DNA of 64,000 bases from the NCBI RefSeq assembly GCF_964340395.1, contig NC_135564.1, forward strand, positions 8,985,361-9,049,360, in the 5' to 3' direction. This stretch comes from Glandiceps talaboti. Taxonomy: Eukaryota; Hemichordata; Enteropneusta; Spengelidae. This document shows positions 53,274-64,000 of this stretch, piece after piece. A program made the translations under genes and the position numbers. The notes beneath the pieces were generated by a model. That model worked only from the letters and a program-made list of their open reading frames with translations. It ran no database searches and was not told where the DNA came from. The first letter of the stretch is position 1, and each line of letters opens with the position of its first letter.

Positions 53274-54540
53274 CAATAAATTATAAATGTCTGGTGAAGT
53301 TGTACAAATTTCGCATAATATATATGTATAGTAAATAATGCATTTGTGGTGAAATTTTACAAATTTACCTTAACATATACATGTGCAATAAATTATACAT
53401 TTCAAATCAAGTTATACAAATTTCTCATATCATATACATGTATGTATGTAGTAAATTACAAATTTGTGGTGAAATTTTACAAACAAATTTTCCACACATA
53501 CATTTACAGTAAATTGTAAAATTTTACAATTTTCCTATAACATACAATAATGTACAGTAAATTATGAATGTCTACAAATTCTCGATAACATATATTTACA
53601 GTAAATTACAAATTTCTGGTGAATTTTACAAATTTCCCATAACATACACATACAGTAAATTACAAATTTCTGGTGAATTTTACAAATTTCTCAATAACAT
53701 ACACATACAGGAAATTACTAATTTCTTGTAAAATTTTACAAATTTCCTATAATATATAATAATGTACAGTAAAGTATAAATTTCTACAAATTTCTTGATA
53801 ACATAAATGTATAGTAAATTACAAATTTCTGGTGAAATTATACAAATTTACCTGTACATGTACATGTGCAGTATTAAATGATGAATTTCTGGTGAAATTT
53901 TACAAATTTCCCAAAACATATATATGTATGTATGTAGTAAATATACATTTCTACAAATTTCTCATAACATATAGGAAATTATAAATTTCTACAAATTTGC
54001 CTTAACATATTTGTACCGGTATATAGAAAATTATAAATTTCTACACATTTCTCATAACATATATGTACAGTAAATTATAAATTTCTACAAATTTGCCTTA
54101 ACATATTTGTACCGGTATATAGAAAATTATAAATTTCTACACATTTCTCATAACATATATGTACAGTAAATATAAATTTCTACAAATTTCTCATAACATA
54201 TATGTACAGTAAATATAAATTTCTACAAATTTCTCATAACATATATGTACAGTAAATATAAATTTCTACAAATTTCTCATAACATATATGTACAGTAAAT
54301 TACGAATTTCTACAAATTTGCCTTAACATATTTGTACCGTATATAGTAAATTATAAATTTCTACAAATTTCTCATAACATATATGTACAGTAAATATAAA
54401 TTTCTACAAATTTCTCATAACATATATGTACAGTAAATATAAATTTCTACAAATTTCTCATAACATATATGTGCAGTAAATATAAATTTCTACAAATTTC
54501 TCATAACATATGTACAGTAAATATAAATTGCTGCTGAAAT
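53030..54540. repeat. A+T-rich ~43-44-bp minisatellite, over 30 copies
   Basis: Units TAACATATATGTACAGTAAA, TATAAATTTCTACAAATTTC, TCA. They are highly diverged at the 5' side and nearly identical at the 3' side (about 54130-54520), a gradient of homogenisation. Includes a (TA)n tract at 53237-53272. Confidence 0.95.
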
Positions 54541-55147
54541 TTAATAAATATCCTACATAGCAAGCATTATCTGTATTAAACTTACTTGTAGAAAATGTTC
54601 CAAATCTATACAAACATACATGTTAGGGAATGTCAGACAGTGAGACTGTCTGATGTAACAACACTGCAACATTTGCAAATCGTAATTCGACAATCAAAGA
54701 ATTTCATTAATTCATAAATAAAATAAGTATTACTATACTTCTAAGGTACAGTACAGTTTAGTTGAAAGTAGTTACATTTGATATACGTATGTTAGAAGCA
54801 GTAAAACATGAAGAGAAAATTAGACCATATCACATAGAATTTGCATACCGTTAATACCGTTACCCAGCTTGTCCTCGACCTAGTTCAGTTTTATATGGTG
54901 TGAGACCAATGTCATTATATTGAGATTGCCTTCGATCTTAATCTCAAAACTTGATCTCAAAACTTAATCTCAAAACTTAATCTAGGATCAGCTCTATCTC
55001 AGCTAATTCAATTAAAATTGTTATCGTCGGCGTGTTCTTTATTTCCTCACCCAATTTATTTCTCTACTTCCACTGCAATAGTGTGTGTCAATAGTTACTC
55101 GTCACTCTGTACATCAACCATACGGGTATTCGAGAATTGATAGGAAA
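54541..55147. other. no gene seen
   Basis: AATCTCAAAACTT repeats about four times near 54940-54983. Otherwise nothing. Confidence 0.4.
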
Positions 55148-55291
55148 ATGAAGAAATTGGTCGAATGTTGTACATTTTTGATTGTGATTTTGTCTTCTTT
55201 ATCCATTCAAAGTTTTAAAAACTCAAAACTTTTGAATATATTAATTTTCCTCCAAAAATCCTTACCTAAAATCACATTAACTGTACATTGA
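55148..55291 (+). CDS. short frame with signal-peptide-like start
   Basis: ATG with A at -3 opens MKKLVECCTFLIVILSSLSI, a basic start plus hydrophobic core, then QSFKNSKLLNILIF... and TGA after 47 codons. It could be a first exon or a chance frame. No donor is seen near the expected cleavage site. Confidence 0.22.
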   Translation: MKKLVECCTFLIVILSSLSIQSFKNSKLLNILIFLQKSLPKITLTVH

Positions 55292-55389
55292 TTATAAATC
55301 TAATTTGTATGTGTCATAGTATTAGCTTCATATCGGGAACTGTTATGATGTAAAATAGATTAAAAATACAAATTAGATAATTATGAAAG

Positions 55390-55421
55390 AATAAATAAAT
55401 AAATAAATAAATAAATAAACA
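55390..55421. repeat. (AAAT)n microsatellite
   Basis: Seven AAAT units. Confidence 0.95.
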
Positions 55422-55439
55422 TTAAACTACTCCACTCTG

Positions 55440-55478
55440 ACCCCCACCCTAACCCCCCACCCCACCCCCACCCCACCT
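55440..55478 (-). other. G-quadruplex-capable tract on the minus strand
   Basis: The plus strand has runs CCCCC, CCC, CCCCCC, CCCC, CCCCC, CCCC separated by one to three bases. The minus strand therefore has six G-runs with short loops, a strong quadruplex pattern with matching i-motif potential. Confidence 0.7.
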
Positions 55479-55660
55479 GATGTGTTTGTGATGACATAGC
55501 TTTTTTAAATAACCTACATCATTTACCTCATTCTCTACATGTACCTATCAACTTGTTTATAAACTGAATTTGTTGCTAAGTAATCATGTATTCAAATATT
55601 TGAAAAGTCTTGAATGATGATCAGATCCTCAGAACACTATCTGCTTGTCACAAGCCCTTT

Positions 55661-55941
55661 CCCCACCTGAATTGATTCAAAAACCAATTGTTCAAACAAA
55701 TCACTTAAATTGGTTAGAAACCAAATTTTGTCCCCCTCGAGAAAACTGAGCAATTCATTTAAATCAAATTTGTTTTTGTGACCGTTTCAAACTGATTTTA
55801 CTTTGAAACTACATGTTCCCCCACCTGAGGTGGTTTCACACTGATTTCAACTAAATCAGGTCAAGCCAGTTTTAATGCTTGTGGGACAAAAGAACTGACA
55901 TCGATCCAATTTTGAACTGATTCAGAATTCCATGTGGGGAC
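55661..55941. mobile_element. element with imperfect terminal inverted repeats
   Basis: CCCCACCTGAATTGATTCAA at the left and TTCAGAATTCCATGTGGGG at the right pair with mismatches over about 30 bp. The inside is full of ATTCAAACTGATT-like words. Old or diverged. Confidence 0.45.
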
Positions 55942-56432
55942 ACAGGTTTAGTCTAGGTCTATATCATATAACCCTTCATGCATTGTGTAAGGCAAACCTG
56001 AGTGACAGTGCACTTTTTACAATGTTGCCATCGAGTGTAAGTGCATAAATTTTGTTGCTGCATTCTAAAAATAATTGTATAAAACTGATTAAAGAAATTA
56101 TTGTTAACGAGTTATTGTAATAACTAATACAGTTTTCAAATTGTATCTAACTGGTATAATTCCTATACCGTATTCATATTCAATATGTGAGTGGTCATTC
56201 ATTGGCAGTCTGTTTTCAGCTAACTTTCCTCTATACAAGTATGTAAGGTTTGATTACCTAGATTAGTTCTACATGGTAATCACCCACACTTTTATCTCCG
56301 CAATAAATCTGATCTTTATTTCATCCACCCACCCACTTTCTTTATTTGTGTAAAACACCCACATGATAAGGTCATGGGGCCTACCAAACAATGCCAAGAC
56401 AATAGTAAACTGGTTGTCCAAATGTCAAGTTA
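55942..56432. other. no gene seen
   Basis: A+T-rich DNA. Confidence 0.4.
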
Positions 56433-56962
<530 letters not shown>

Positions 56963-56964
<2 letters not shown>

Positions 56965-57329
56965 CCACCCACCCACCCAATCCTTCGTTTATATTCTAAG
57001 CTAGAAGCTTGATATAAGCACAGCAGGAAAGATGACATAAAGTGTCCTTGGATATAGGACAGTGTTTTCCAAGAGAATTTACAGGAAGTAAACATGAGTG
57101 CATGATGATAGTGTAATAGCCTGGATTAGTTGTAGGTGGTGTTGTTCTTCTACTTACACCATATACTAAACACTCAGCTACTGTTGACTGCACTCAGTGG
57201 GGACAATAATCTGACATCCACCAAATCCAATATCTACCTGACTTAAAGCAAATTAGGAATAACATACTTACTTAAAGTTACTACAAGTTACAGAGACTGT
57301 TTATGTATACATGACATATCGCTATCAGG
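56963..57329. other. no gene seen
   Basis: Ordinary sequence without support for a gene. Confidence 0.4.
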
Positions 57330-57900
57330 AACAACATACTGTTATGTGCATGACATTACATTTCTTTCAGGAACAACACTGTTATGTACATGACATGACA
57401 TTTCTGTCAGAATAACATACTCTGTTATGTGCATGACATGACATTTCTGTCAGAATAACATGCACATGTTATGTGCATGACATGACATTTCTATCATACA
57501 TATTGTGTTATGTGCATGACAGACACTGCATTTCAATAAATAACATACTGTGTTATGTGCATGACATTACATTTCTGTCAAACATACTGTGTTATGTGCA
57601 TGACATTACATTTCTGTCAGAACTAACATACTGTGTTATGTGCATGACATTACATTTCTGTCAGAATAACATACATCATGTATGTTATTCTGACAGAAAT
57701 GTAACAAAGTACATGTAACATGTACTTTGTTATGTGCATGACATTACATTTCTGTCAGAATAACATACTGTGTTAGGTGCATGACATTACATTTCTCTCT
57801 GGAATAACATGTTATGTGCATGACATTACATTTCTGTCAGAAATAACATACTCTGTTAAGTGCATGACATCACATGTACTACATTTCTGTCGGAAACCAT
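57330..57900. repeat. ~43-bp minisatellite with an inverted unit
   Basis: About 13 units of TTATGTGCATGACATTACAT, TTCTGTCAGAATAACATACT, GTG. One partial unit is inverted, producing the palindromes at 57650-57730. Confidence 0.93.
57650..57730. repeat. two back-to-back near-perfect palindromes
   Basis: 57650-57704 has 27-nt perfect arms (TTACATTTCTGTCAGAATAA...) around a single C. 57704-57730 has 13-nt perfect arms (ACAAAGTACATGT) around an A. Confidence 0.93.
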
Positions 57901-58439
57901 ACTCTGTTGTGTGTGAGTATAATGTGACACATGATTCGCATACATGATACAAACAATTTCTGTAACAGAAGAATAAATAGTTGTATACTTCCTATTTATT
58001 GATTGACATTCGACAATAATTTTCAAGTACACAGTTGTTTACTAAAGTGTGACAAATTTCCCGTTGAGTAGTTATATTTCCCGGATATTACTAGTGATAT
58101 CAATCATGTATTAACCTTTGACCTCTCTCACAGTGAGGAATTATTCTAAAATGTATTTTAAAAATCTCAACATGTAATTCAAACAGAGATTTGAAAAAGA
58201 AAGAAAGAATCACATTCATTCATATTACCTCATTAAAAGGGATGGTTTATTTGTATGCTTGGCTATAAATTCAGCAAACACAGTAGATGTAGAAATTTCT
58301 ATACTGGTAAAGGTAAAAGGTATATATTCCCTTGGATAAAAATACACTTAAATGTGACATGGAGTGTCAAACTTTGCATATGTTGACATTTTCTCAACTC
58401 TCTCAAATGTCATGGAGGAAGAAATTGCTGTATTAATGG
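57901..58439. other. no gene seen
   Basis: A+T-rich DNA; GAAA-rich patch near 58190-58207. Confidence 0.4.
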
Positions 58440-58862
58440 CCATGACGTCAGACTTTGACTGGGTTGTTGTCGCTTCAGTCTTACGTCATGTATCACCCTT
58501 TATGATGTCAGACTTTGACTGGATTGTTGTCGCTTCAGTCTTACATCATGTATCACCCTTTATGATGTCAGACTTTGACTGGGTTGTTGTCGCTTCAGTC
58601 TTACATCATGTATCACCCTTTATGATGTCAGTCTTTGACTGGGTTGTTGTCGCTTCAGTCTTACATCATGTATCACCCTTTATGATGTCAGTCTTTGACT
58701 GGGTTGTTGTCGCTTCAGTCTTACATCATGTATCACCCTTTATGATGTCAGACTTTGACTGGGTTGTTGTCGCTTCAGTCTTACATCATGGTATCACCCT
58801 TTATGATGTCAGTCTTTGACTGGGTTGTTGTCTCTTTAGTCTTGTACCATGTATCACTCTTT
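58440..58862. repeat. 60-bp minisatellite, seven copies
   Basis: Units TGATGTCAGACTTTGACTGG, GTTGTTGTCGCTTCAGTCTT, ACATCATGTATCACCCTTTA; almost identical. A plus frame (58364-58819, repeats SDFDWVVVASVLHHVSPFMM) exists because 60 is divisible by three. The substitutions between units that I read (V/I, R/H, D/V) all change the residue, and a 1-bp insertion near 58789 breaks the frame, so protein selection is unlikely. Confidence 0.95.
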
Positions 58863-58902
58863 ATGACATATTTCATTCAAATTAAAGCAAATTAAATTAA
58901 AT

Positions 58903-59103
58903 CAAAATGATTTTTGGGTCCACACCCAAAATTCAGCACTCCAATGTGATCACGATTTAAACCTTTCATTGTACTATGTACAGATGAAGTTCATCTCTAG
59001 TTAACATGTACAATGTCTAATTATTGATTTTTTTAACAATTTTCATGAATACATGTATATTGTTGGTTGTCTGACTGAAAAAAAATAATACTCCAGACTA
59101 GTT
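58903..59103 (+). mobile_element. family H repeat, copy 3
   Basis: ATTTTTGGGTCCACACCCAA at the start, TTAACATGTACAATGTCTAA inside, TTGGTTGTCTGACTGAAA and TACTCCAGACTAG at the end. It directly abuts the next TIR element. Confidence 0.7.
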
Positions 59104-59114
59104 AACGTTATAAC

Positions 59115-59494
59115 TAGTCTCGGTTACCCAGACTCCCACCGCTGGGGGCTCTGCCTACGAGACCTCCTCAAACGAGAGTCTGGGAAAATGAGATTTCAAC
59201 TCACCCATGCAGGAAGTAGCTTCTGGAGCAGTGCATCATGGGGATAACTTCATGTCCATCATTGCAGGCGGAACAATTTGGGTACCTTCGCTACACATTA
59301 GCACTTCTCAAGTGACTGATATATATATATTAATTACAACAAACAGGCTTCGTAAGCCCATTTTTTGTGCTTGGAAGAAATATACTGTGTGACTTCTGTC
59401 GAGGCATAGTTGGAACGTGGTTTTCCCAGACTTTCATTTGGGGAGGTCTCGTAGGCAGAGCCCCCACCAGCAAGAGTCTGGGTAATTGAGACTA
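59115..59494. mobile_element. 380-bp TIR element with hairpin arms
   Basis: Arms 59115-59188 and 59421-59494 are inverted copies: GTCTCGGTTACCCAGACTCC ... CTGCCTACGAGACCTCCTCA. Each arm also starts CCCAGACTC and ends GAGTCTGGG, so it can fold on itself. Inner sequence non-coding. Confidence 0.85.
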
Positions 59495-60601
59495 TGTTGC
59501 ATGTACATGTAAGAAAATAAAGGCAATTATCATAAACTTGTATAACGTCAATCCTCTTCATATAATTATATTATCTGACTATATGTACCAATAACTTAAT
59601 TAACTAATATATTCATTATCCTGTCAGTATTTTTAACATGTACATAATATTGAAATAATTGTCTGTTTTTTCACAAGATATATTTTTGTTTACACTGAAG
59701 GGAATAAGCACTCAGGAGTCATGAATATTCATTGTGCAACCATGAATATATTATTTCTGCTGACTCCCATCATGCAATGGCACACAGCAAAGTCAAAGAT
59801 ATCCTACAAAGGCACAAATCAACTTGATGTTTCTCTGAAATCGCATGACTTTTTGTATTGTAGGTGATGTAAAATGATGAAAAATGACTTCAAACCCCAA
59901 AGTTTATAAACGTGTACTGTCTTAATTGATTGGAGTGGTGTTCCCCTTGAAGTTCAGTGTCCATGCGATACACATGTCCAGTGCTTTTATCATGTATGTT
60001 CACAAACTATGCATCGCGTCGCAATTACGTACTATTAAGTTTTCTCTTATCCAAAGTTCCGACCATCAGCGTGGACCTTGATACCCGCAAGTGTGAATCA
60101 TATGCCAGCTGTGTTTTAATGTAATCTAAAACCGATTGCCAAAATGTACCATAATAATTCATATGAAGCGCTGCGTCAATTTACTATGTAAAATCTCACA
60201 TCCCTCTGTCCGACCCCAGCACAAGACTTCAAGAAGGCCTTCGGCTTTGATTTGCACGACTGTGGCACATAGTCATTACTGCATTCTGATAAAAAAAATT
60301 ATACCCATGTTACATTTATTGTGTTTGTATGCTAGTGGCACCTAGCTTGCAGTGGTTGTTGAAAACATCCAATTCATATTGTCTCCATGGAGACTACCAA
60401 GGATACTCCCGTTTTCGACTATACCTCTTGCTACACTACCTCAATATATCCTCGTTCAGATTTGCAACTAAAAAGTCACAACTCTGCTGCAGAAATTGAA
60501 TAGATTTTGGAAGACTACAGGTGTACATATTGCAAACTAGTTCTTCCGTAAACAGCGCCCTCCTGTACTCACACTTTGTAATGTTTCTGTTTCCTCTGTA
60601 G
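59495..60601. other. no firm gene
   Basis: Contains the perfect palindrome GTCTCCATGGAGAC (60381-60394) and AGCGCCCTCCTG (CTCF-core-like, near 60555). A 69-codon plus frame (60136-60345) is unsupported. The end is a strong pyrimidine tract leading into the next exon. Confidence 0.35.
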
Positions 60602-60775
60602 GATGGTAGTGATTACTCAGATTAGTCAGTCGAGGAGAACACTAATCCACTAATTTGCTGAGTTAGCCGATAACCAATCAAAACCAAGATGACCTCATCT
60701 GTCACTGATCTGACCAAGGACCTTTGACCTCTGACCTTTGACCTCAAGTCTCTGCTGTGATTGGACATCACTAAA
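60602..60775 (+). other. candidate non-coding (5' UTR) exon
   Basis: TTTCTGTTTCCTCTGTAG is one of the best acceptors in the window, and CACTAAA/GTAAGG is a good donor 174 bp later. All frames contain stops. A start in good context (CCAAGATGA, ATG 60694) opens only 12 codons (MTSSVTDLTKDL). It is best read as a 5' UTR exon of a plus-strand gene continuing beyond the window, or as a regulatory segment. Confidence 0.35.
60718..60744 (-). promoter_or_regulatory. four nuclear-receptor half-sites in DR1 spacing
   Basis: GGACCT T TGACCT C TGACCT T TGACCT: on the minus strand three perfect AGGTCA and one AGGTCC, each separated by one base. DR1 is the classical site for RXR heterodimers, HNF4 and COUP-TF. 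It lies inside the candidate exon 60602-60775. Confidence 0.6.
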
Positions 60776-63000
60776 GTAAGGTAGGCACAATTAGGGATAT
60801 ATGGCTATAATTTTCAAACATAAGACATTTTTTTTGCTTTTTGTGTACAGTAGAAGTACCTTTAAGATTTTATATTTGTGAAATTTCAATAGTATAGGAT
60901 GTGAACTTGGTAGTTCTTAATGATAGGACTACCCAGTTGATACAATGTATGTTGCTAATGAACGACTTGATTAAACAATTCTTCAGCTCATATAATTACA
61001 GCTGCCTTATTTTGAACTGTGATTCTGTATTTCATGTTTTCCTGGATCAACACTTGGGTCGGATGTTGTTGTTGTTGTTGTTGTTTTACGATATACAGCC
61101 TCATAACAACGACAATTAAAATGATTGACATTCAGTTATGTTGGCTAATTGTACAAATACACGTCTGTGACTCGGGCAGTGGATATAACCTTGGCTAGGG
61201 ACTGTGATTTGTAACTACACATGCAATCCGTAGTTCAAACACAAATAGACAAGCCAGGAGTTGAACTTGCTTCAACTGCAAGACATTGACAGTGTATTAT
61301 GATGTAGCAGGCTGATGTACACGCTTCTTCCTTGAAGGCATTGACACTCTGTAACTGATGTACACTTCTTCCTTCAAGACATTGATACTGTGAATAGTGT
61401 TTTACTTTATTTAGTATCTGAGAAATATTCTCCTACACAGCTGTATACTTTCAAAGGACAACAATTTGACCGTTCAAATCAGGGATGTACACACATGACA
61501 TATGTTTTTGTTATGCCTGTCTTCCTGTCAGTGATTTGTTGTTTCAGGCACTGCAGTCAATCAATGTTGAAATACCAATAGACCTAGCAGTGAAATGATT
61601 GCCTATCTTGTCAACACTTGTATGTGACAGTTCATGGAGACAGTTTGTATTTCATCCTTAGCAGATTTTTACACTGACTGGACATAATTTTTTTGGTATT
61701 GGTGTCTGGTTTTAAATTCTTTTCTTAAAGATGAAGGTTTAAGATGTCAAGATGTAAATGTAATCCTGTTTTAAAATTGATAGTCGCTTTCAGATTAAGC
61801 TTAATTAACATTTTGGCGTGAAAAGATTTGTCTGGCATGCAGAGCTATGGCAGAAGTTAGTCCAAAACAAAATAGTGATCTTTTATACGTATAGTATTTA
61901 AGTGCTGTGCGCACTGACCAGAAACAATTCTTTCTCCTTTTTTTTGGCCTAAAGTTACACATACAGATGTATCAACATGAAATGAAATTTGAAGTGATAC
62001 AAATGCCAGTGAAAATAGCCAAAAGGTGATTCAAATAACCAGCTGTCAGCAGTAAATTTCTGGCTATGAAAATAGATATTTATTGAAATTGGTCCCTAAA
62101 CCTATTTGTTCCTTCCCTCAATAATATTGGGTCATATCAGCCATTGAATTGACAAAATTGTGTCAAAATAGTGTAAGGAGAGGAGGCCTTTGGGGTTTTC
62201 AAAAATGAAAAATTCACACACTGTAAGAGGGGAGAGGGGGGGGGGGAACCTCTCACCCCCACCCCAGTGGCTACTTCGTGCCCACAATATTTTCCGTCTA
62301 TAATTACTAATTCACCGGCTACACTCAAAATTTTCGACATCCCTGTTACACATTAAGTCTTCATGTTGAAGTTTATGGCTTACAAAAAAAGTGTTGTTTT
62401 GCTTGCGTAGGAGTGTGTGTAGTATATAGTGCAGAAATATTATTTTGAGAATAATGGACGTGGTGGTAATTGACATGAAACCAGTCCAAGAATGACACAC
62501 ATTCAGAGACACATGCCAGAATGTCCTTTTTATTGACCTCTTTGTGACGATTCATTAGCACAGTTATTTGTGACATGGTGTACCACATTTGAAAGACAGA
62601 TCAGCCACAAGTATGCATATCAAATGAGACAATTGACTTGAAAGAATAGAAATGATTACACTCATGTGTACCAGAGATTACTTGCACCATGTACCAGTAT
62701 GTGCGCATACTAGTGGTATTTTAACTGCAGTTCAATACTGAAAACATTATTGCGTACCTGCATGCAAATGATATGCAAATTAGGGCATAATTGAGATAAA
62801 CATAATAATAGCCTTAACCCATGCTGCACGAGTGTCAGTGTTGGTACACAGGGGTATTTGTACCCATGCTTGTGTTGTTTTTATTGAGCTTTCACTTTGC
62901 TACGCTCGTTAAATGACAACCTCAAAGATCACCATAAGCGTTCATGCAAATAACACATACTTGGACTCACGTTATATGCTTATAAAGTGCAAGATATTTA
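60776..63000. other. no convincing gene
   Basis: Long repeat-poor stretch. (TTG)n at 61066-61085; G-rich tract 62221-62246 followed by CCCCCACCCC. Frames of 60-72 codons at 60901, 61390, 62137 and 62312-62588 have no supporting features. A large intron is possible. Confidence 0.35.
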
Positions 63001-63098
63001 GTCTGTACGGTATGCTCTGACGGGGTGCCCTCACACATCAGCCAACACCTCTCACACAGAGGAGGCTGGTGAGAGCGGAACAACACGATGTATGTTAC
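63001..63098. mobile_element. diverged relative of the insert at 30126-30235
   Basis: GTACGGTATGCTCTGAC, CCCTCACACATCAGCCAACA, GAGGAGGCTGGTGAG and ACAACACGATGTATGTTAC match, in order, the reverse complement of 30126-30235. Ends decayed and no target duplication seen. Confidence 0.6.
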
Positions 63099-63579
63099 AT
63101 CGATGTATGATCAGTGGAAACCTAGTTATTTTGGCCTAGTTTCTGTATGTATGCGCAACCATAATTTCGGTCAGTAACCCCCAAATGAATTTGCAACTCT
63201 ATAGACCGAAATACGTACTCTTGATTTTAATACATAGCCTTTATTACTGAAAATATATGCCTTTTTAAAAGTCAGATATGTGAATCCAATCAGATCAAAC
63301 TCAATCAAATTAAATCGGTTGTCATTGTGCAAGGTTAATGTAATTAGTTTAACCCTTCTGATCAATACACAGAGGAAAGGTTCCTTGTTATATCACATAT
63401 CCACTGAAAATATAAATTTCAAGACGGCATAAATTCAAGTTTGCTTTAATCTTTATCGATACTTATTACACATGTATGAAGTTGAACTGGGTTCATATTT
63501 AACTCATATGTTTGGTTTTCAGAACTGTTATAGCTTCTATTGATTTCTATTGGGCTAACAGACTAACACTCATAAATTT
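63099..63579. other. no gene seen
   Basis: A+T-rich DNA; AATCAAATTAAATCGG words near 63300. Confidence 0.4.
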
Positions 63580-64000
63580 GGTAGTCGAGATATGATGTTT
63601 AGTAGTCTGTGTGTCCTGGACTACTGCTAATTTGGTAGTCTAGATACAATATTAAGTAGTCTATGTGTCCTGGACTACTGCTAATTTGGTAGGCTAGATA
63701 TAATGTTTAGTAGTCTATGTATCGTGGACTACTGCTAATTTGGTAGTCTAGATATAATGTTTAGTAGTCTATGTGTCCTGGACTACTGCTAATTTGGTAA
63801 TCTAGATACAATGTTTAGTAGTCTGTACCCTGGACTACTGCTAATTTGGTAGTCTAGATACAATGTTTAGTAGTCTATGTGCCATGGACTACTGCTAGTT
63901 TGGTAGTCTAGATATAATGTTTAGTAGTCTGTGCTGGACTACTGCTAATTTGGTAGTCTAGATACAATGTTTAGTAGTCTATGTGTCCTGGACTACTGCT
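63580..64000. repeat. 54-bp minisatellite running off the window
   Basis: About eight units of TTTGGTAGTCTAGATACAAT, GTTTAGTAGTCTATGTGTCC, TGGACTACTGCTAA. The GGTAGTC...GTGTCC..GACTACT..TAATT order recalls the first 45 bases of family B. The array continues past base 64000. Confidence 0.95.

Noticed and set aside
58364-58819. 151-codon frame with five copies of a 20-residue repeat
   Set aside because: The 60-bp minisatellite period creates it. Unit differences I read change residues rather than sparing them, and a 1-bp insertion breaks the frame in the sixth unit.

Overview
The window looks like nuclear DNA of a marine bilaterian invertebrate (hemichordate, amphioxus-like or lophotrochozoan; I cannot say which). 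The evidence is a strongly A+T-rich background, no prokaryote-like gene packing, GT/AG-bounded coding fragments separated by kilobases, many microsatellites and minisatellites, dense small inverted-repeat transposons and two degraded LINE 3' ends. There is no operon, phage, plasmid, rRNA or CRISPR locus. The recurring tacatgta-type words are only a loose hint to marine invertebrates.

The firm protein-coding content is small. The largest reading frame is the 3' half of a 5'-truncated LINE of the L1/Tx1 type on the minus strand (24135-25880), with an FVDD catalytic box, a C-terminal zinc knuckle and a poly-A tail. A second, unrelated LINE C-terminus lies at 37935-38270 (minus). A CYTH-domain N-terminus (MPNNVEIKAR) at 17907-18011 ends abruptly. 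A decayed first exon resembling the P2X7-like domain family is at 36310-36569. Other pieces look coding by splice sites, frame and composition but belong to no family I recognise: 3040-3243 (+), 6663-6815 (-), 16769-16922 (-), 17100-17744 (+), 20936-21117 (+), 26859-27001 (+), 39476-39543 (-) and 51680-51868 (-). They lie on both strands, so several intron-rich genes and dead fragments are probably mixed. A likely non-coding 5' exon at 60602-60775 carries four nuclear-receptor half-sites in DR1 spacing.

The rest is mainly repeats. I could define at least eight dispersed families by comparing the window with itself, labelled here A to H: A (~330 bp, hairpin at one end, 4 copies), B (~257 bp, TIR with TAGTCC, 2 copies and a fragment), C (~340-370 bp, TIR, 4 near-full copies plus relatives), D (~360 bp near-palindrome, 3 copies, one flanked by TTAA), E (foldback, 1 copy plus a half copy), F (foldback nested inside a family G copy), G (~155 bp, 4 copies) and H (~200 bp with a GGGTCCACACCC hairpin, 3 copies). 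Single TIR elements are at 4578-4981, 34705-34859, 40748-41140, 55661-55941 and 59115-59494. Minisatellites with units of 15 to 146 bp fill roughly a fifth of the window. Several abut or appear to derive from the dispersed elements, and several carry transcription-factor-like words in every unit (CCAAT, ATGCAAAT).

No pathway can be built from these genes. The most interesting aspects are the community of hairpin elements, minisatellites apparently seeded by them, a clean young insertion inside a minisatellite (30126-30235), and regulatory-word clusters (DR1 array, octamer array, RFX X-boxes).
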